NCBI RefSeq assembly: GCF_900230185.1
Contig: NZ_OCSR01000002.1
Span: 2,976,001-3,040,000, forward strand
Direction of reading: 5' to 3'
DNA from: Burkholderia sp. OK233
Lineage (GTDB): Bacteria; Pseudomonadota; Gammaproteobacteria; Burkholderiales; Burkholderiaceae
Length of the DNA: 64,000 bases
The position numbers and the translations under genes were made by a program. Every line of letters begins with the position of its first letter. Position 1 is the stretch's first letter. Below, in pieces: positions 41,640 through 50,838 of this stretch. Below the pieces are notes generated by a model, which did not search any database, was not told the origin of the DNA, and saw only the letters and a list, made by a program, of their open reading frames with translations.

Positions 41640-42704
41640 ATGCATGCTGCATCGCGTGGAGAAAGCAGGGCCAGGCTGTACTTGCTGAGGCCTTCGTTGA
41701 TCAGATCCCATACGCGTAAAGCGGCAGTGTTGGTGGCGCTTGCCGGTATCGGCCTCGCCGTGGGCGCGCCTTTCGTTCTCAATTCGCACGCGGCGTTCGC
41801 CGGGCTGCGTAACGTCTCTCTATACGTATTCGCCGCGCTTGCCGCGAGTGCCGCGATCAGCGCGACGGCAAAAGCCGGCAAGCTTCATCTGATGCAGACC
41901 GCGCTTGGCTTCCGGGTCAGCTTCCCGCGCACGTTTGCCATCACGCTGGCTACCGATTTCGCGTTCCTGGCTTCTCCGTTGGGCGCGGCGGGCTACGGCG
42001 TCAACATCGGCCTGCTGCAGCGCGCCGGGGCATCCTGGTCGCTTGCGACGACGGTCGTCGGCGCGGATCAGGCGCTCGATCTCGCGTTCTTCACGACCGC
42101 CGTCCCGGTTTCCCTGCTGTTTGCCTTCGGGCCGCTGACGCAAGTGATCCCGCGCGCGAGCGCGCCGCTCGTGTTCGGCGGGCTGGCCGGCGCCGCCTGT
42201 CTGATGGGTGTCTGCTGGTTGAACCGCCGCCGTATGGCGGCGGCATTGGACGCCGCCGGCCGGCGCGTTCATTGGCTTAACGAGCGCCGCGCGAGATTGA
42301 GCAGGTTTTTCCATAGCGTTCGAAGGCAATGGCTGGAACTGGTTGCCGTGCCCAAGTGGCGGCTTGCGGCATTGTGTCTGCTCACGACGCTGCAGTGGTT
42401 ACTGCGCTATGGCGCCCTCTGGTTTATCTTGCGCGAACTCGGTTACCGCCTGCCGTTGGGTTTCGTTCTGGCCGTGCAGGCAGTCGTGCTGCATGCCGCG
42501 TTGTGGACCGGCGTGCCCGCGGGTGGAGGCACCGGCGATATCGCTCTCGCTGCCGCATTCGCGAGTTGGGTGCCCCGCGCGGGCATCGCGACGGCGCTGG
42601 TGTTGTGGCGTTTCGCGACGCTTTACAGCCCCTTGGCGCTGGGCGCGGCGGGTTTCGTTGCGCTTGCAACGAGGGGGCGCAACCCACTGTCGGCCGCCGA
42701 CTGA
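41640..42704 (+). CDS. UPF0104/YbhN-like polytopic membrane protein (lysylphosphatidylglycerol synthase TM domain-like)
   Basis: A 354-residue protein with about eight hydrophobic segments. LMQTALGFRVSFPRTFAITLATDFAFLASPLGAAGYG and the late WTGVPAGGGTGDIALAAAF match the flippase-like PF03706 pattern. The catalytic aminoacyl-transfer domain of MprF is absent. ATG 41640 is the most sensible start; the open frame runs back into the transglycosylase gene. It is convergent with a GT2 glycosyltransferase, so lipid or glycolipid handling is plausible. Function otherwise unknown. Confidence 0.65.
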   Translation: MHAASRGESRARLYLLRPSLIRSHTRKAAVLVALAGIGLAVGAPFVLNSHAAFAGLRNVSLYVFAALAASAAISATAKAGKLHLMQTALGFRVSFPRTFAITLATDFAFLASPLGAAGYGVNIGLLQRAGASWSLATTVVGADQALDLAFFTTAVPVSLLFAFGPLTQVIPRASAPLVFGGLAGAACLMGVCWLNRRRMAAALDAAGRRVHWLNERRARLSRFFHSVRRQWLELVAVPKWRLAALCLLTTLQWLLRYGALWFILRELGYRLPLGFVLAVQAVVLHAALWTGVPAGGGTGDIALAAAFASWVPRAGIATALVLWRFATLYSPLALGAAGFVALATRGRNPLSAAD

Positions 42705-42770
42705 AACCTCGAGGGCCGGGTATGAACGGCACTGTGCGGCTCACGGGGCTCGCCAGGTTCGGTAAACGCT

Positions 42771-43541
42771 TTAGCGCGGACTATCGGTATCGGGCAGTTT
42801 GCGCATGCGCGCCGCAAAACTCGCGCGTGAGTCCTGCTCACTGCGTAAGCGAAGCATTTGAAAGGTCTGTGAAATCAGGGCGAGCGGATAGACCGCCTTC
42901 AGGAGGTCCGCGATCATGCGCCATTCCGCGCGCATGCCCTTCCAGTAGCCGAGTTTCTCGGTTTTGCGGGCCTGCGTGACGTGTGGCCAGTGAGTCACCG
43001 CGATCGGCAGACGGCGCGCGATGATGCGGCGATTCATGAACACTTCGACCCCGAAGCGCGGCAAGCCGTGAACCTCCTGCAGGACTTCGCTTAGCAGCGC
43101 TTTTTTGACCACGCGCTCGCCGGAGACGAAATCCAGGCCGATGGCGCGGAATGCCAGCAGGCTGTTCTGGCGCAGGCTCATGCTCACTTGCGCGCTGCCT
43201 TGCAAGACGGGCAGGGCGAGCGCGCTGATGCTCCCGGCTGTCAGACCCTTCAGGTCGGCATCGAGCAGCATTAGTAGTTCGCCACGCGCGGCGGCGATCC
43301 CGGCTGCCATGGCGGCGCTTTTACCGCGGTTCCCGGCGTACCGGATCAGCCGCGCCGACGCGAAACGCCCCACCACGTCGGCAGTGCCATCGGTTGAACC
43401 ATCGTCCACTACGATGACTTCGCCGAGCAAAGGATGCGCGCAGGCCACCGCCAGCACCGTGCCGATGCGAGGCGCCTCGTTGTAAGCGCAAATGACGCAG
43501 GAGATTCGTGGAGGCGGTCTGAACGGGGCGCAAGCAGTCAT
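42771..43541 (-). CDS. Family 2 glycosyltransferase
   Basis: A 256-residue GT-A fold enzyme. N-terminal nucleotide-sugar site: SCVICAYNEAPRIGTVLAVA, VIVVDDGSTDGTADVV, GKSAAMAAG and the DLD/DAD metal motif LLMLLDADLKG. It has no transmembrane helices of its own, although the C-terminal part is amphipathic (LLKAVYPLALISQTFQ). It transfers a sugar to an unknown acceptor, perhaps polyprenyl phosphate, as DPM1-like enzymes do. It converges with the UPF0104-like gene. Confidence 0.82.
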   Translation of the reverse strand: MTACAPFRPPPRISCVICAYNEAPRIGTVLAVACAHPLLGEVIVVDDGSTDGTADVVGRFASARLIRYAGNRGKSAAMAAGIAAARGELLMLLDADLKGLTAGSISALALPVLQGSAQVSMSLRQNSLLAFRAIGLDFVSGERVVKKALLSEVLQEVHGLPRFGVEVFMNRRIIARRLPIAVTHWPHVTQARKTEKLGYWKGMRAEWRMIADLLKAVYPLALISQTFQMLRLRSEQDSRASFAARMRKLPDTDSPR

Positions 43542-43637
43542 TGGAAAGGGACATAGAGAACAGTAATGGTGCGCTGCAGCACAATGCGTGTTTTTCAGCT
43601 ATAGTCAGGGCACGGCTTATGTCCAGAGAGGTACAGA

Positions 43638-43928
43638 ATGTACGACGCCGAAATCGCCGCCACCCTCCTGAATCGTTGGGCCACACGTTCGTCAACGACT
43701 GACTTCGACGTCTACCTCGAGTTGTTGCGCGAAGGCAATCTCAGTTTCACTTACCAATCCGGTCACGTGCGCGACGCCGGCATTGAAGAGGGGAGCGCAT
43801 TCAATATCGAATCCCTGGTTTTCGGCGACGGCTCGCGCACCTTGCGCGTCGAAGCGCCTGACCAGACACCCCGCTGGACGCGCTGGGCCGCGGTCGAACC
43901 GCTGCTGCCCGTCACCAGCGAGGCCTAA
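43638..43928 (+). CDS. Small hypothetical protein
   Basis: A 96-residue acidic soluble protein without cysteines, signal or membrane segments (MYDAEIAATLLNRWATRSS ... EPLLPVTSEA). A good GAGAGG ribosome site precedes the ATG. It is divergent from the glycosyltransferase and convergent with phnM, 8 bp away. Family not recognised. Confidence 0.6.
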   Translation: MYDAEIAATLLNRWATRSSTTDFDVYLELLREGNLSFTYQSGHVRDAGIEEGSAFNIESLVFGDGSRTLRVEAPDQTPRWTRWAAVEPLLPVTSEA

Positions 43929-43936
43929 CAACATCG

Positions 43937-45070
43937 TCAGACGATCCGTGCTCCGGCGCGATACGTCGCGCGCGGCACCGGCAGCGTGTCGAGCATCGTG
44001 ACGCGCACGAAGTCCGCGCGCAAACCCGCTTCGATCGCCCCGCGGTCATGCAGGCCCGCCGTGCGGGCCGGCTCGGCGGAAACCGTCGCCATGGCGCGCG
44101 GCAGGGTCCAGCCGGCCTTGCTCACCAGGTCGAACACGGCCGTCATCAAACTGGACGGCACGTAATCCGAGGACAGGATATCGAGCAAGTCCGCCTTCGC
44201 CAGTTCGAGGGCCGAGACGTTGCCCGAGTGCGAGCCGCCACGCACGATATTCGGCGCCCCCATGATGGTCGAAATGCCGTGCTCGCGTGCCGCCTCGGCG
44301 GCGATGCGGGTGGTCGGAAATTCGGCCAGCACGATGCCTTCGGCCTTGGCCTGTTCGACGTGCTCGATCAGCGTGTCGTCATGGCTTGCCACCGGAATGC
44401 CGAGCCGCTTGCAGCGCGCGACGATCTCGCGGCGGTGCGCGTCGGCGTAACGTTCCTGTTCGACGGATAGTTCGGCCAGCGCGGTCGCAACATGTTCGTC
44501 GGTCAGCTTGCCGTTGCGCTCCTGGAAGCGGCGCCATTGTTCGCGATCGTGCCATTGACGTTGGCCGGGCGTGTGATCCATCACCGAGGCCAGTCGTAGC
44601 AACGGATGCGCGCACAACGAATCGAACACCTCCACGACATCGGCGGTGGCGATTTCGCAGCGCAGATGCAGAAAGTGTTCGGAGCGCAGCAGCTTGCGCT
44701 CGGAGAAGCGCGTGAGGGATTCGGCGCATTGCGTTTGCAGATCGCGGCCGCGCAGCCCGACGTTCGAGCGCGAACCGATTGCGAGGGAATCGAACACCGT
44801 GGTGATGCCGGCCGCCGCCACTTGCGCGTCGTGGATCACGAAGGCGGCATCGGTATTCCACTGCACGCCCGGACGCGGCGCCAGATGCTTCTCGAGGTTG
44901 TCTGTGTGCAGTTCGATCAGACCCGGCAACAGATAGTCGCCGTCCCAATCTTCCGCTTCGCGCGCCGAGGTTGTGCCACGCTCGACGTCGCGAATCACGC
45001 CGTCTTCGATGCGTAGCATGCCGGTAAATACTTCGTCTCGCGTCACGATGCGAGCGTTCCTGATCAACAT
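43937..45070 (-). CDS. phnM: PhnM, ribose 1-methylphosphonate 5-triphosphate diphosphatase
   Basis: A 377-residue amidohydrolase-superfamily metalloenzyme of the C-P lyase pathway. It removes pyrophosphate from alpha-D-ribose 1-methylphosphonate 5-triphosphate. Zinc motif LPGLIELHTDNLEKH; further ligands in MDHTPGQRQW, VASHDDT and the late Asp region RADFVRVTM. The start at 45070 replaces a longer frame whose extra 21 residues lie in the intergenic gap. It is last in the phnG-to-M order, 105 bp after phnL. Confidence 0.9.
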   Translation of the reverse strand: MLIRNARIVTRDEVFTGMLRIEDGVIRDVERGTTSAREAEDWDGDYLLPGLIELHTDNLEKHLAPRPGVQWNTDAAFVIHDAQVAAAGITTVFDSLAIGSRSNVGLRGRDLQTQCAESLTRFSERKLLRSEHFLHLRCEIATADVVEVFDSLCAHPLLRLASVMDHTPGQRQWHDREQWRRFQERNGKLTDEHVATALAELSVEQERYADAHRREIVARCKRLGIPVASHDDTLIEHVEQAKAEGIVLAEFPTTRIAAEAAREHGISTIMGAPNIVRGGSHSGNVSALELAKADLLDILSSDYVPSSLMTAVFDLVSKAGWTLPRAMATVSAEPARTAGLHDRGAIEAGLRADFVRVTMLDTLPVPRATYRAGARIV

Positions 45071-45175
45071 CGACTTGCTCCGTAGTCTGTCCTGAATCTT
45101 GCACGCAGTGTTTCGACCCAGTGCTTGACTCAATGTTTCAGCTAAGTGGTTCAGTTTAGTGCCGTTTCGTGTCAG

Positions 45176-45967
45176 TTAGTGACGCAACTGCGGACGCAAC
45201 TGCGGACGTAACGGCGGCTGGAGTTCAAGACGGCGTGTGGCCACCTTGTTGCGGGTATCTTCGTCGTGAAAGATGCCGACGATCGCCGCGCCACGCTCGC
45301 GCGCTTCGACGATCAGATCGGCGACCACGTCGCGGTTCTCGGCGTCGAGCGAGGCCGTGGGCTCGTCGAGCAGAAGCAGCGGATGCCCGGCAATCAGGCC
45401 GCGGGCGATGTTCACGCGCTGCTGTTCGCCGCCGGAGAAGGTAGCGGGCGCGAGCGACCACAGTCGCTCGGGCACGTTCAATCTCGCCAGTAGGGCAGCA
45501 GCACGTGCACGGGCTTCGTCTTCGGCCACGCCGCGCGACAGCAGCGGTTCGGCGACGAGCGTCAGCGTCGGCACGCGTGGAATCACGCGCAGAAACTGGC
45601 TGACGTAGCCGACCACGCCGCGGCGCAGGCGCAACACGTCGTGCGGCTCGGCGCCGGTGATCGACACCGGCGCCCCGTCATCCGCCGCCGCATCGCGAAT
45701 GGCAATCGAGCCCGCGCTGGCCAGGTAGTTGCCGTACAGACAGCGCAGCAGCGTACTCTTGCCCGCGCCTGAGGGTCCGATCAGCACGACGCACTCGCCG
45801 CGCTCGACATCGAGCGACACGCCCGCGAGCGCTTCGATCTGCACGCCGCCCTGGCCGTGCAGCGTGAAGGTCTTGCCAATGCCGACCGCGCGCAGCATCA
45901 GTGCATTGTTCTCGATGAACGCACGTTCGGTGGCGTGGGATTCCTTGCTTGTTTCAATGGATCGCAT
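45176..45967 (-). CDS. phnL: PhnL, C-P lyase ABC-type ATPase
   Basis: A 263-residue ABC ATPase. Walker A GPSGAGKST, signature FSGGEQQRVNIAR, Walker B LLLLDEPTASLD. In the C-P lyase complex PhnK and PhnL act with the PhnGHIJ core. The C-terminus carries a short repeat PLRPQLRPQLRH from a 12-bp tandem repeat at 45183-45206. ATG 45967 lies 8 bp after the phnK stop; a longer N-terminus (SIETSKESHATERAF) than usual is present. Confidence 0.9.
   Translation of the reverse strand: MRSIETSKESHATERAFIENNALMLRAVGIGKTFTLHGQGGVQIEALAGVSLDVERGECVVLIGPSGAGKSTLLRCLYGNYLASAGSIAIRDAAADDGAPVSITGAEPHDVLRLRRGVVGYVSQFLRVIPRVPTLTLVAEPLLSRGVAEDEARARAAALLARLNVPERLWSLAPATFSGGEQQRVNIARGLIAGHPLLLLDEPTASLDAENRDVVADLIVEARERGAAIVGIFHDEDTRNKVATRRLELQPPLRPQLRPQLRH
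45183..45218 (-). repeat. 12-bp tandem repeat at the phnL 3' end
   Basis: CGCAACTGCGGA occurs twice without change (45183-45194, 45195-45206), with a diverged third copy to about 45218. It adds PQLR units to the PhnL C-terminus. Confidence 0.8.
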
Positions 45968-45975
45968 TGTGAGCC

Positions 45976-46746
45976 TCAAACCGGCAGAACCGAGGAAACC
46001 AGCGTTTGCGTGTACGGATGCTGCGGATCGTCGAGCACCTGGTCCGTCAGGCCCGACTCGACCACTTCGCCGCCTTGCATGACCATCAACCGATGCGCGA
46101 GCAGTCGCGCCACGCCGATATCGTGCGTCACGATCAGCACCGACAGATGCAGCGTGGACGTCAACGTGCGCAGCAAATCGAGCAGACGCGCCTGCACCGA
46201 GACGTCGAGACCGGCGGTCGGCTCGTCCATGAAAACAAGGCGCGGGCCGGTGACGAGATTACGCGCGATCTGCAAACGCTGCTGCATGCCACCGGAAAAC
46301 GCCGCGGGAAATTCGTCGATGCGGGTGGCATCGAGTTCGACGCGCTCCATCCACTGCGTTGCGGTGTGGCGGATGTCGCCATAATGGCGGGCGCCGACGG
46401 CCATCAAAGGCTCGCCGATATTCGCGCCGGCGGAGACGCCACTGCGCAGGCCGTCGCGCGGATTCTGCTGCACGAAGCCCCACTCGGTGCGCATCAACAG
46501 TCGCCGGCGCGGTTCGGACAAGGCGAGCAGATCGAGCTTTTCGCCATGCGTGGCCGTGTAGTGGAGCGAGCCGCTATCGCTTTCGGTTTTCAGGGCGAGT
46601 GCATTGAGCAGCGTGGTCTTGCCCGAGCCGGATTCGCCGACGATGCACAGCACTTCGCCCGGATACAGATCGAAGCTGACGTTCCTGCAGCCGTTGCGGC
46701 CGCCAAATTGTTTGGTGAGCGAACGGGCGCTCAACAGCGGCGTCAT
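45976..46746 (-). CDS. phnK: PhnK, C-P lyase ABC-type ATPase
   Basis: A 256-residue ABC ATPase. Walker A GESGSGKTT, signature FSGGMQQRLQIAR, Walker B LVFMDEPTAGLD, and the family opening LTKQFGGRNGCRNVSFDLYPGEVL. PhnK binds the PhnJ face of the C-P lyase core. Its ATG overlaps the phnJ stop (ATGA). Confidence 0.92.
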   Translation of the reverse strand: MTPLLSARSLTKQFGGRNGCRNVSFDLYPGEVLCIVGESGSGKTTLLNALALKTESDSGSLHYTATHGEKLDLLALSEPRRRLLMRTEWGFVQQNPRDGLRSGVSAGANIGEPLMAVGARHYGDIRHTATQWMERVELDATRIDEFPAAFSGGMQQRLQIARNLVTGPRLVFMDEPTAGLDVSVQARLLDLLRTLTSTLHLSVLIVTHDIGVARLLAHRLMVMQGGEVVESGLTDQVLDDPQHPYTQTLVSSVLPV

Positions 46747-47666
46747 GCGGTTTCTCCTTTGCGCGCTTCGTATGCCGGCAGTTCGAGGTCCTGATCGCCG
46801 CGGCGTTCGTGGCAGTAGTCGCTATCCGAGCAGACGAACATGCGCTTGCCGGCGTCGTCGACGATCATTTCGTCGAGGAAGCTTTCCGTCGATCCGCACA
46901 GCGCGCAGGCGTGCTGCCACTTTTGCACTTCGAACGGATGATCGTCGAAGTCGAGACTGCGCACGGGCGTGTACGGCGGAATAGCGTGAATGCGCCGTTC
47001 GCGGCCGGCGCCGAACAATTGCAGCGCGGGGTTCATGTGCATCTTCGGGTTGTCGAACTTCGGAATCGGCGACGGCGAACTCAGATAGCGGTTGTTGACG
47101 ATCACCGGGTAGTCGTACGTGGTGGCGATGCTGCCGTGATGGACGATGTCCTCGTACAGCTTCACGCTGATCAAGCCGTAATCAGCCAGCGCGTGCAGCT
47201 TCCTGCATTCGGCGACGCGCGGCTCCAGACGGAATAACGGTTCGGGCATCGGCACCTGATAGACCAGAATCTGCTTGTCTGTGAGCGGCGCTTCCGGAAT
47301 CCGGTGACGTGTCTGGATGATCGTCGCTTCGGTCGTGCGGCGCGTGGTCGCCACGCCCGTGGTGCGCGCAAAGAAGCGGCGGATGTTGACCGCATTGGTG
47401 GTTTCGTCGGAACCCTGATCGATGACCTTCAGCGTATCGTTCCTGCCGATGATCGCCGCGGTCACCTGAATGCCGCCCGTGCCCCAGCCGTACGGCAGGG
47501 GCATTTCCCGCGAGCCGAACGGCACCTGATAGCCCGGCACGGCGACCGCCTTGAGCAACGCGCGGCGCAGCATGCGCTTGGTCTGTTCGTCGAGGTAGGC
47601 GAAGTTGTAACCGTCCGCGGCGCTGTCGTACGGCGCGGTGGTGAGAGATGTGGCCGGCGCGTTCAT
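46743..47666 (-). CDS. phnJ: PhnJ, carbon-phosphorus lyase radical SAM subunit
   Basis: A 307-residue catalytic subunit that cleaves the C-P bond with a [4Fe-4S] cluster and S-adenosylmethionine. The cysteines lie near the C-terminus in CALCGS and CSDSDYC, giving the family's CxxC-x(n)-C-x5-C pattern. N-terminal landmarks: YNFAYLDEQTKRMLRRALLKAVAVPGYQVPF and GTGGIQVTAAIIG. It overlaps phnI by 4 bp and phnK by 4 bp. All key residues are present. Confidence 0.94.
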   Translation of the reverse strand: MNAPATSLTTAPYDSAADGYNFAYLDEQTKRMLRRALLKAVAVPGYQVPFGSREMPLPYGWGTGGIQVTAAIIGRNDTLKVIDQGSDETTNAVNIRRFFARTTGVATTRRTTEATIIQTRHRIPEAPLTDKQILVYQVPMPEPLFRLEPRVAECRKLHALADYGLISVKLYEDIVHHGSIATTYDYPVIVNNRYLSSPSPIPKFDNPKMHMNPALQLFGAGRERRIHAIPPYTPVRSLDFDDHPFEVQKWQHACALCGSTESFLDEMIVDDAGKRMFVCSDSDYCHERRGDQDLELPAYEARKGETA

Positions 47667-48802
47667 GCGGCTTGCTCCTGCTGATCGTGATCCTTGCGCA
47701 GATCCTGGCCCTCTGCGCTGTGTTGCGCCCGCAGTCGCCGCACGAGTTCGAGTTCGGACTGAAAGTCGACGTAGTGAGGCAACTTCAGATGCTGAACGAA
47801 GCCGGAGGCTTCGACGTTATCGCTATGCGAGAGCATGAATTCGATGTCCTGCGTCGGCGAGGCTAGCGTTTCGCCGAGTTCCTCGGCGCGCAACGCGCGA
47901 TCCACCAGTGCCATGGCCATCGCTTTGCGTTCCGAGTGTCCGAACGCGAGACCATAGCCTTGCGTGAAAGTAGGCGGCACGTCGCCGCTGCCGGCGAACT
48001 GGTTGATCATCTGGCATTCGGTGACATCGATGTCGCCGATTTCAACGGCTTCACCCAGTTCGTCGAGTTCCATTTCGACGGCGATCGTGCCGAAGCGGAT
48101 CTCGCCGGCAAACGGATGCGTGTGCGCGTAGCCCCGTTGGGTGGCGTAGCCCATGGCCAGCAGGAAGCCTTCGTCGCCGCGCGCGAGATTCTGCAAACGC
48201 GTGGCGCGGCTCGCGGGAAACGCAAGCGGCTCGCGCGAGAGGTCACCAGGTTCCGGCGCGTCCGGCGTGGGGCGTTCCTGTTCGATCAGGCCTTCCTTGT
48301 CGAGCAGCGTGACCACGCGCGGCATGGCTTCAGCTGCGCACTGAGCGGCTTGAATGGAAGCGGGGGTTGCGGCCGCATCGGTTCCGGCATCGCCTTCGGC
48401 AAGCAGCGCGAAATCCAGCAGACGTTGCGTGTAATCGTAAGTCGCGCCGAGCAATTGCCCGCCGGGCACGTCCTTGAACGTTGCCGAAATACGGCGCTCT
48501 ACTTGCATGGCTTCCGTGTCGATCGCCTGCGTATAACCGAAACGCGGCAACGTGGTGCGATACGCACGCAGCAGAAAGATCGCTTCGACCAGATCGCCCG
48601 CGGCCTGCTTGATCGCGAGCGCGGCGAGTTCTTCGTCGTAGACCGAACCTTCGGTCATCACTCGCGCGACGGCGAGGCGCAATTGCTCGCGAATCTGCGC
48701 GACGCTGAGTTCGGCCAGTCGCGTATCGCCGCGGCGCGACTTGTCGAGCAGACGCCACGACGCTTCGATCGCGCGTTCTCCACCCTTGACGGCAACGTAC
48801 AT
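47663..48802 (-). CDS. phnI: PhnI, C-P lyase core subunit
   Basis: A 379-residue subunit. With PhnG, H and L it couples the purine nucleotide ribose to the phosphonate. Conserved opening MYVAVKGGERAIEASWRLLDKSRRGD; later GYATQRGYAHTHPFAGEIRFG and ITECQMINQF-like VTECQMINQFAGSG. The start at 48802 matches the family; the open frame to 48880 adds unrelated residues. ATGA overlap with phnH. Confidence 0.93.
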   Translation of the reverse strand: MYVAVKGGERAIEASWRLLDKSRRGDTRLAELSVAQIREQLRLAVARVMTEGSVYDEELAALAIKQAAGDLVEAIFLLRAYRTTLPRFGYTQAIDTEAMQVERRISATFKDVPGGQLLGATYDYTQRLLDFALLAEGDAGTDAAATPASIQAAQCAAEAMPRVVTLLDKEGLIEQERPTPDAPEPGDLSREPLAFPASRATRLQNLARGDEGFLLAMGYATQRGYAHTHPFAGEIRFGTIAVEMELDELGEAVEIGDIDVTECQMINQFAGSGDVPPTFTQGYGLAFGHSERKAMAMALVDRALRAEELGETLASPTQDIEFMLSHSDNVEASGFVQHLKLPHYVDFQSELELVRRLRAQHSAEGQDLRKDHDQQEQAA

Positions 48803-49413
48803 CAGTTCACCTTCGCTTGAGTTGTGCGCGGCAGGCCGATCAACGTGCTGCCGCAGACGAGATAACAATCGATACCGCACGGAAAGAGCGGTGCGAGGGC
48901 GGCGCGTTCGCGCCAGAAGTGCTCGGGCAGGCCGATCGGCGCGATCGTCGTGGTGTGCTGAATGCCGGGGCCGCTGAGCACGATCGGTGCGCCACCTGTC
49001 AACGCTTCGACGCGGATCAGCAAGGTCACCGAGTGCTCAGGTGATTCCGCTTCGCCGAGTGCAAAACTTTCCAGCGCCGGCATTGCGCTTGCGTCGTGGA
49101 TATAGGCGAAGGCCGCAAGCTCTGGTTCGTCGACGAGCGGCGCGCCGGTATGAAAGCGCAGCGCCGAACCCAGCGCCGTATCGGGTTGCGCGAGCCATAC
49201 GGGCGTGGCGTAGTCGCACAGGGTCAGCAGCGCGGCGAAGGCGGCGAGCGCGGCACGAGTGGCCCGCACCTCCGGCAAGCCTTCTTCGACGACGCCCACC
49301 GTGCCCGGACGCGACAGCGCGTCGAGCAGCGTGCGGAATACCGCCTGGGTGTCGTGGACCGGGTCCGCGAAACCGGGCGTCAAGGTAGACAATGCTATCT
49401 GCGAGTTTTCCAT
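48802..49413 (-). CDS. phnH: PhnH, C-P lyase core subunit
   Basis: A 203-residue subunit of the PhnGHIJ complex. Family pattern: TPGFADPVHDTQAVFRTLLDALSRPG near the N-terminus, HTGAPLVDEPE, and a C-terminal WRERAALAPLFPCGIDCYLVCG. ATG overlaps the phnG stop as ATGA, and its own stop overlaps the phnI start. Confidence 0.92.
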   Translation of the reverse strand: MENSQIALSTLTPGFADPVHDTQAVFRTLLDALSRPGTVGVVEEGLPEVRATRAALAAFAALLTLCDYATPVWLAQPDTALGSALRFHTGAPLVDEPELAAFAYIHDASAMPALESFALGEAESPEHSVTLLIRVEALTGGAPIVLSGPGIQHTTTIAPIGLPEHFWRERAALAPLFPCGIDCYLVCGSTLIGLPRTTQAKVN

Positions 49414-49898
49414 CAGTCGCCTCTGACCATCGTGAAGAATTCGACGCGTGTGGCTGCGGCGTCCTGTCTGCGTTCGGCGCGTTGCGCGGCTTGCTGTTCG
49501 GCAAACGGCGCGATCAGGTGCTGGTGCAAGGCGGTGTGATGCTCCGGCATTTGCAGCAACGCATCGGCAAGCGCTGCCAGTTCGGCGCGGCGGCGGTCAC
49601 GGCCCAGATGGCACGCTACGCCGACGGCTGCGGCTGTCTCACCCGTGACGCGCAAACGCAACGTGGCGCGCGTGACGGTGGCTTCGCCGAGATTGAACGG
49701 GTCGCCGCTGCCGCCGACGCGGCCGCGCACCATCGCGAGGCCGATTTCGGGTGGCCGCAGCCAGTCGTAAGCAGGGGGTGGAACGCCTTGTAGCGCGCGT
49801 TCCAGCGCGGCTTCGAGATCGGCGCGCGGGGTGCGGGCCAGCACGGCCATCCATGCGCGCCGCGTGGCGGAGGAAGGCGAGGCGGAAGTGGCACTCAT
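49413..49898 (-). CDS. phnG: PhnG, C-P lyase core subunit
   Basis: A 161-residue subunit. Family pattern: RRAWMAVLARTPRADLEAAL, RPPEIGLAMVRGRVGGSGDPFNLGEATVTRATLRL and GRDRRRAELAALADALLQ. The Met at 49898 has AGGAA upstream; the longer frame to 49937 begins with an unrelated stretch. First gene of the phnGHIJKLM operon. Confidence 0.92.
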   Translation of the reverse strand: MSATSASPSSATRRAWMAVLARTPRADLEAALERALQGVPPPAYDWLRPPEIGLAMVRGRVGGSGDPFNLGEATVTRATLRLRVTGETAAAVGVACHLGRDRRRAELAALADALLQMPEHHTALHQHLIAPFAEQQAAQRAERRQDAAATRVEFFTMVRGD

Positions 49899-49946
49899 CG
49901 AAATTCCTGTTGATCCAGCGAGTGAACATTTAAGCATCTATTCATC

Positions 49947-49964
49947 TAAACGTCTAGACGTTTA
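49947..49964. promoter_or_regulatory. 18-bp perfect palindrome, candidate PhnF operator
   Basis: TAAACGTCTAGACGTTTA is perfectly symmetric and sits midway between the divergent phnG and phnF genes. Position and symmetry suit a dimeric GntR/HutC repressor controlling both arms. Confidence 0.6.
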
Positions 49965-50079
49965 AGGGTATGCTTGCGGAGCGTTGTCGTGCATGGTCAC
50001 CGTTTCACATTTCCATCACGGCTTGCGCACTACAATGCATGGCATAGCGAATATTTGAACCCAAGGGAATGACAGCACC

Positions 50080-50838
50080 ATGACATCGAACGACAACGCG
50101 ACGCCGGGCACGCTGCTCGAACGCGGCGCGGGCGTTGCCGTCTGGCGGCAGATCGAACAGATTCTGGCAGCGGAAATTGCAGCGAGCGGCTTCGGCGAAG
50201 ACGGCCGTTTGCCGAGCGAGGGCGAACTGGCCAAACGCTTCGACGTGAACCGGCATACCGTGCGCCGCGCCATGCTCGGTCTTGCCGCATTGGGCCTCGT
50301 GAGCGTCGAGCAGGGGCGTGGCACGTTCGTGCAGCCCGGCGCGATCGACTATACGATCGGCCGGCGCACGCGGTTTACAGAAAACTTGCGGCAGCAGCAT
50401 CACGCGGCGGCGGGCACGATGCTGTCGTCCGCGCGCGTGAAGGCCGAGCCGAATGTGGCGAAGGCGCTCAGCCTGCGGGCGGGTGCTTCGGTTTACCGGA
50501 TCGAGACGCTGCACGAATCGGACGGCGTGCCGCTCACATTCGCGCGCAACTGGTATCCGGCGGCGCGTTTTCCGGACTTGCCGGAAGTGCTGGAGCGTAC
50601 GGGAGGCGTTACCAAGGCAATGGCCGAATTGGGCGTAACCGACTATCTGCGTAAGTGGAGCCGTATCGGCAGCGTGTTGCCAGAGCCGGAAGTGGCGCGG
50701 CGTTTGAATATCAACCGGCAGCAGCCGGTGTTGTGGGTCGAAAATGTCGACGTCGATCTGGAAGGCACGCCGATTAAATACGGTTTCACGCATTTTGCGG
50801 CGGACCGCGTGCAGTTGCTGGTGGAGCACGAAATATGA
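50080..50838 (+). CDS. phnF: PhnF, GntR/HutC-family regulator of phosphonate genes
   Basis: A 252-residue regulator. Winged helix (about 15-85): AVWRQIEQILAAEIAASGFGEDGRLPSEGELAKRFDVNRHTVRRAMLGL. C-terminal UTRA ligand-binding domain (about 95-245). It probably represses the phn arms and is released by a phosphonate or phosphate-related ligand. Divergent from phnG across a palindrome; ATGA overlap with the next gene. Confidence 0.9.
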   Translation: MTSNDNATPGTLLERGAGVAVWRQIEQILAAEIAASGFGEDGRLPSEGELAKRFDVNRHTVRRAMLGLAALGLVSVEQGRGTFVQPGAIDYTIGRRTRFTENLRQQHHAAAGTMLSSARVKAEPNVAKALSLRAGASVYRIETLHESDGVPLTFARNWYPAARFPDLPEVLERTGGVTKAMAELGVTDYLRKWSRIGSVLPEPEVARRLNINRQQPVLWVENVDVDLEGTPIKYGFTHFAADRVQLLVEHEI

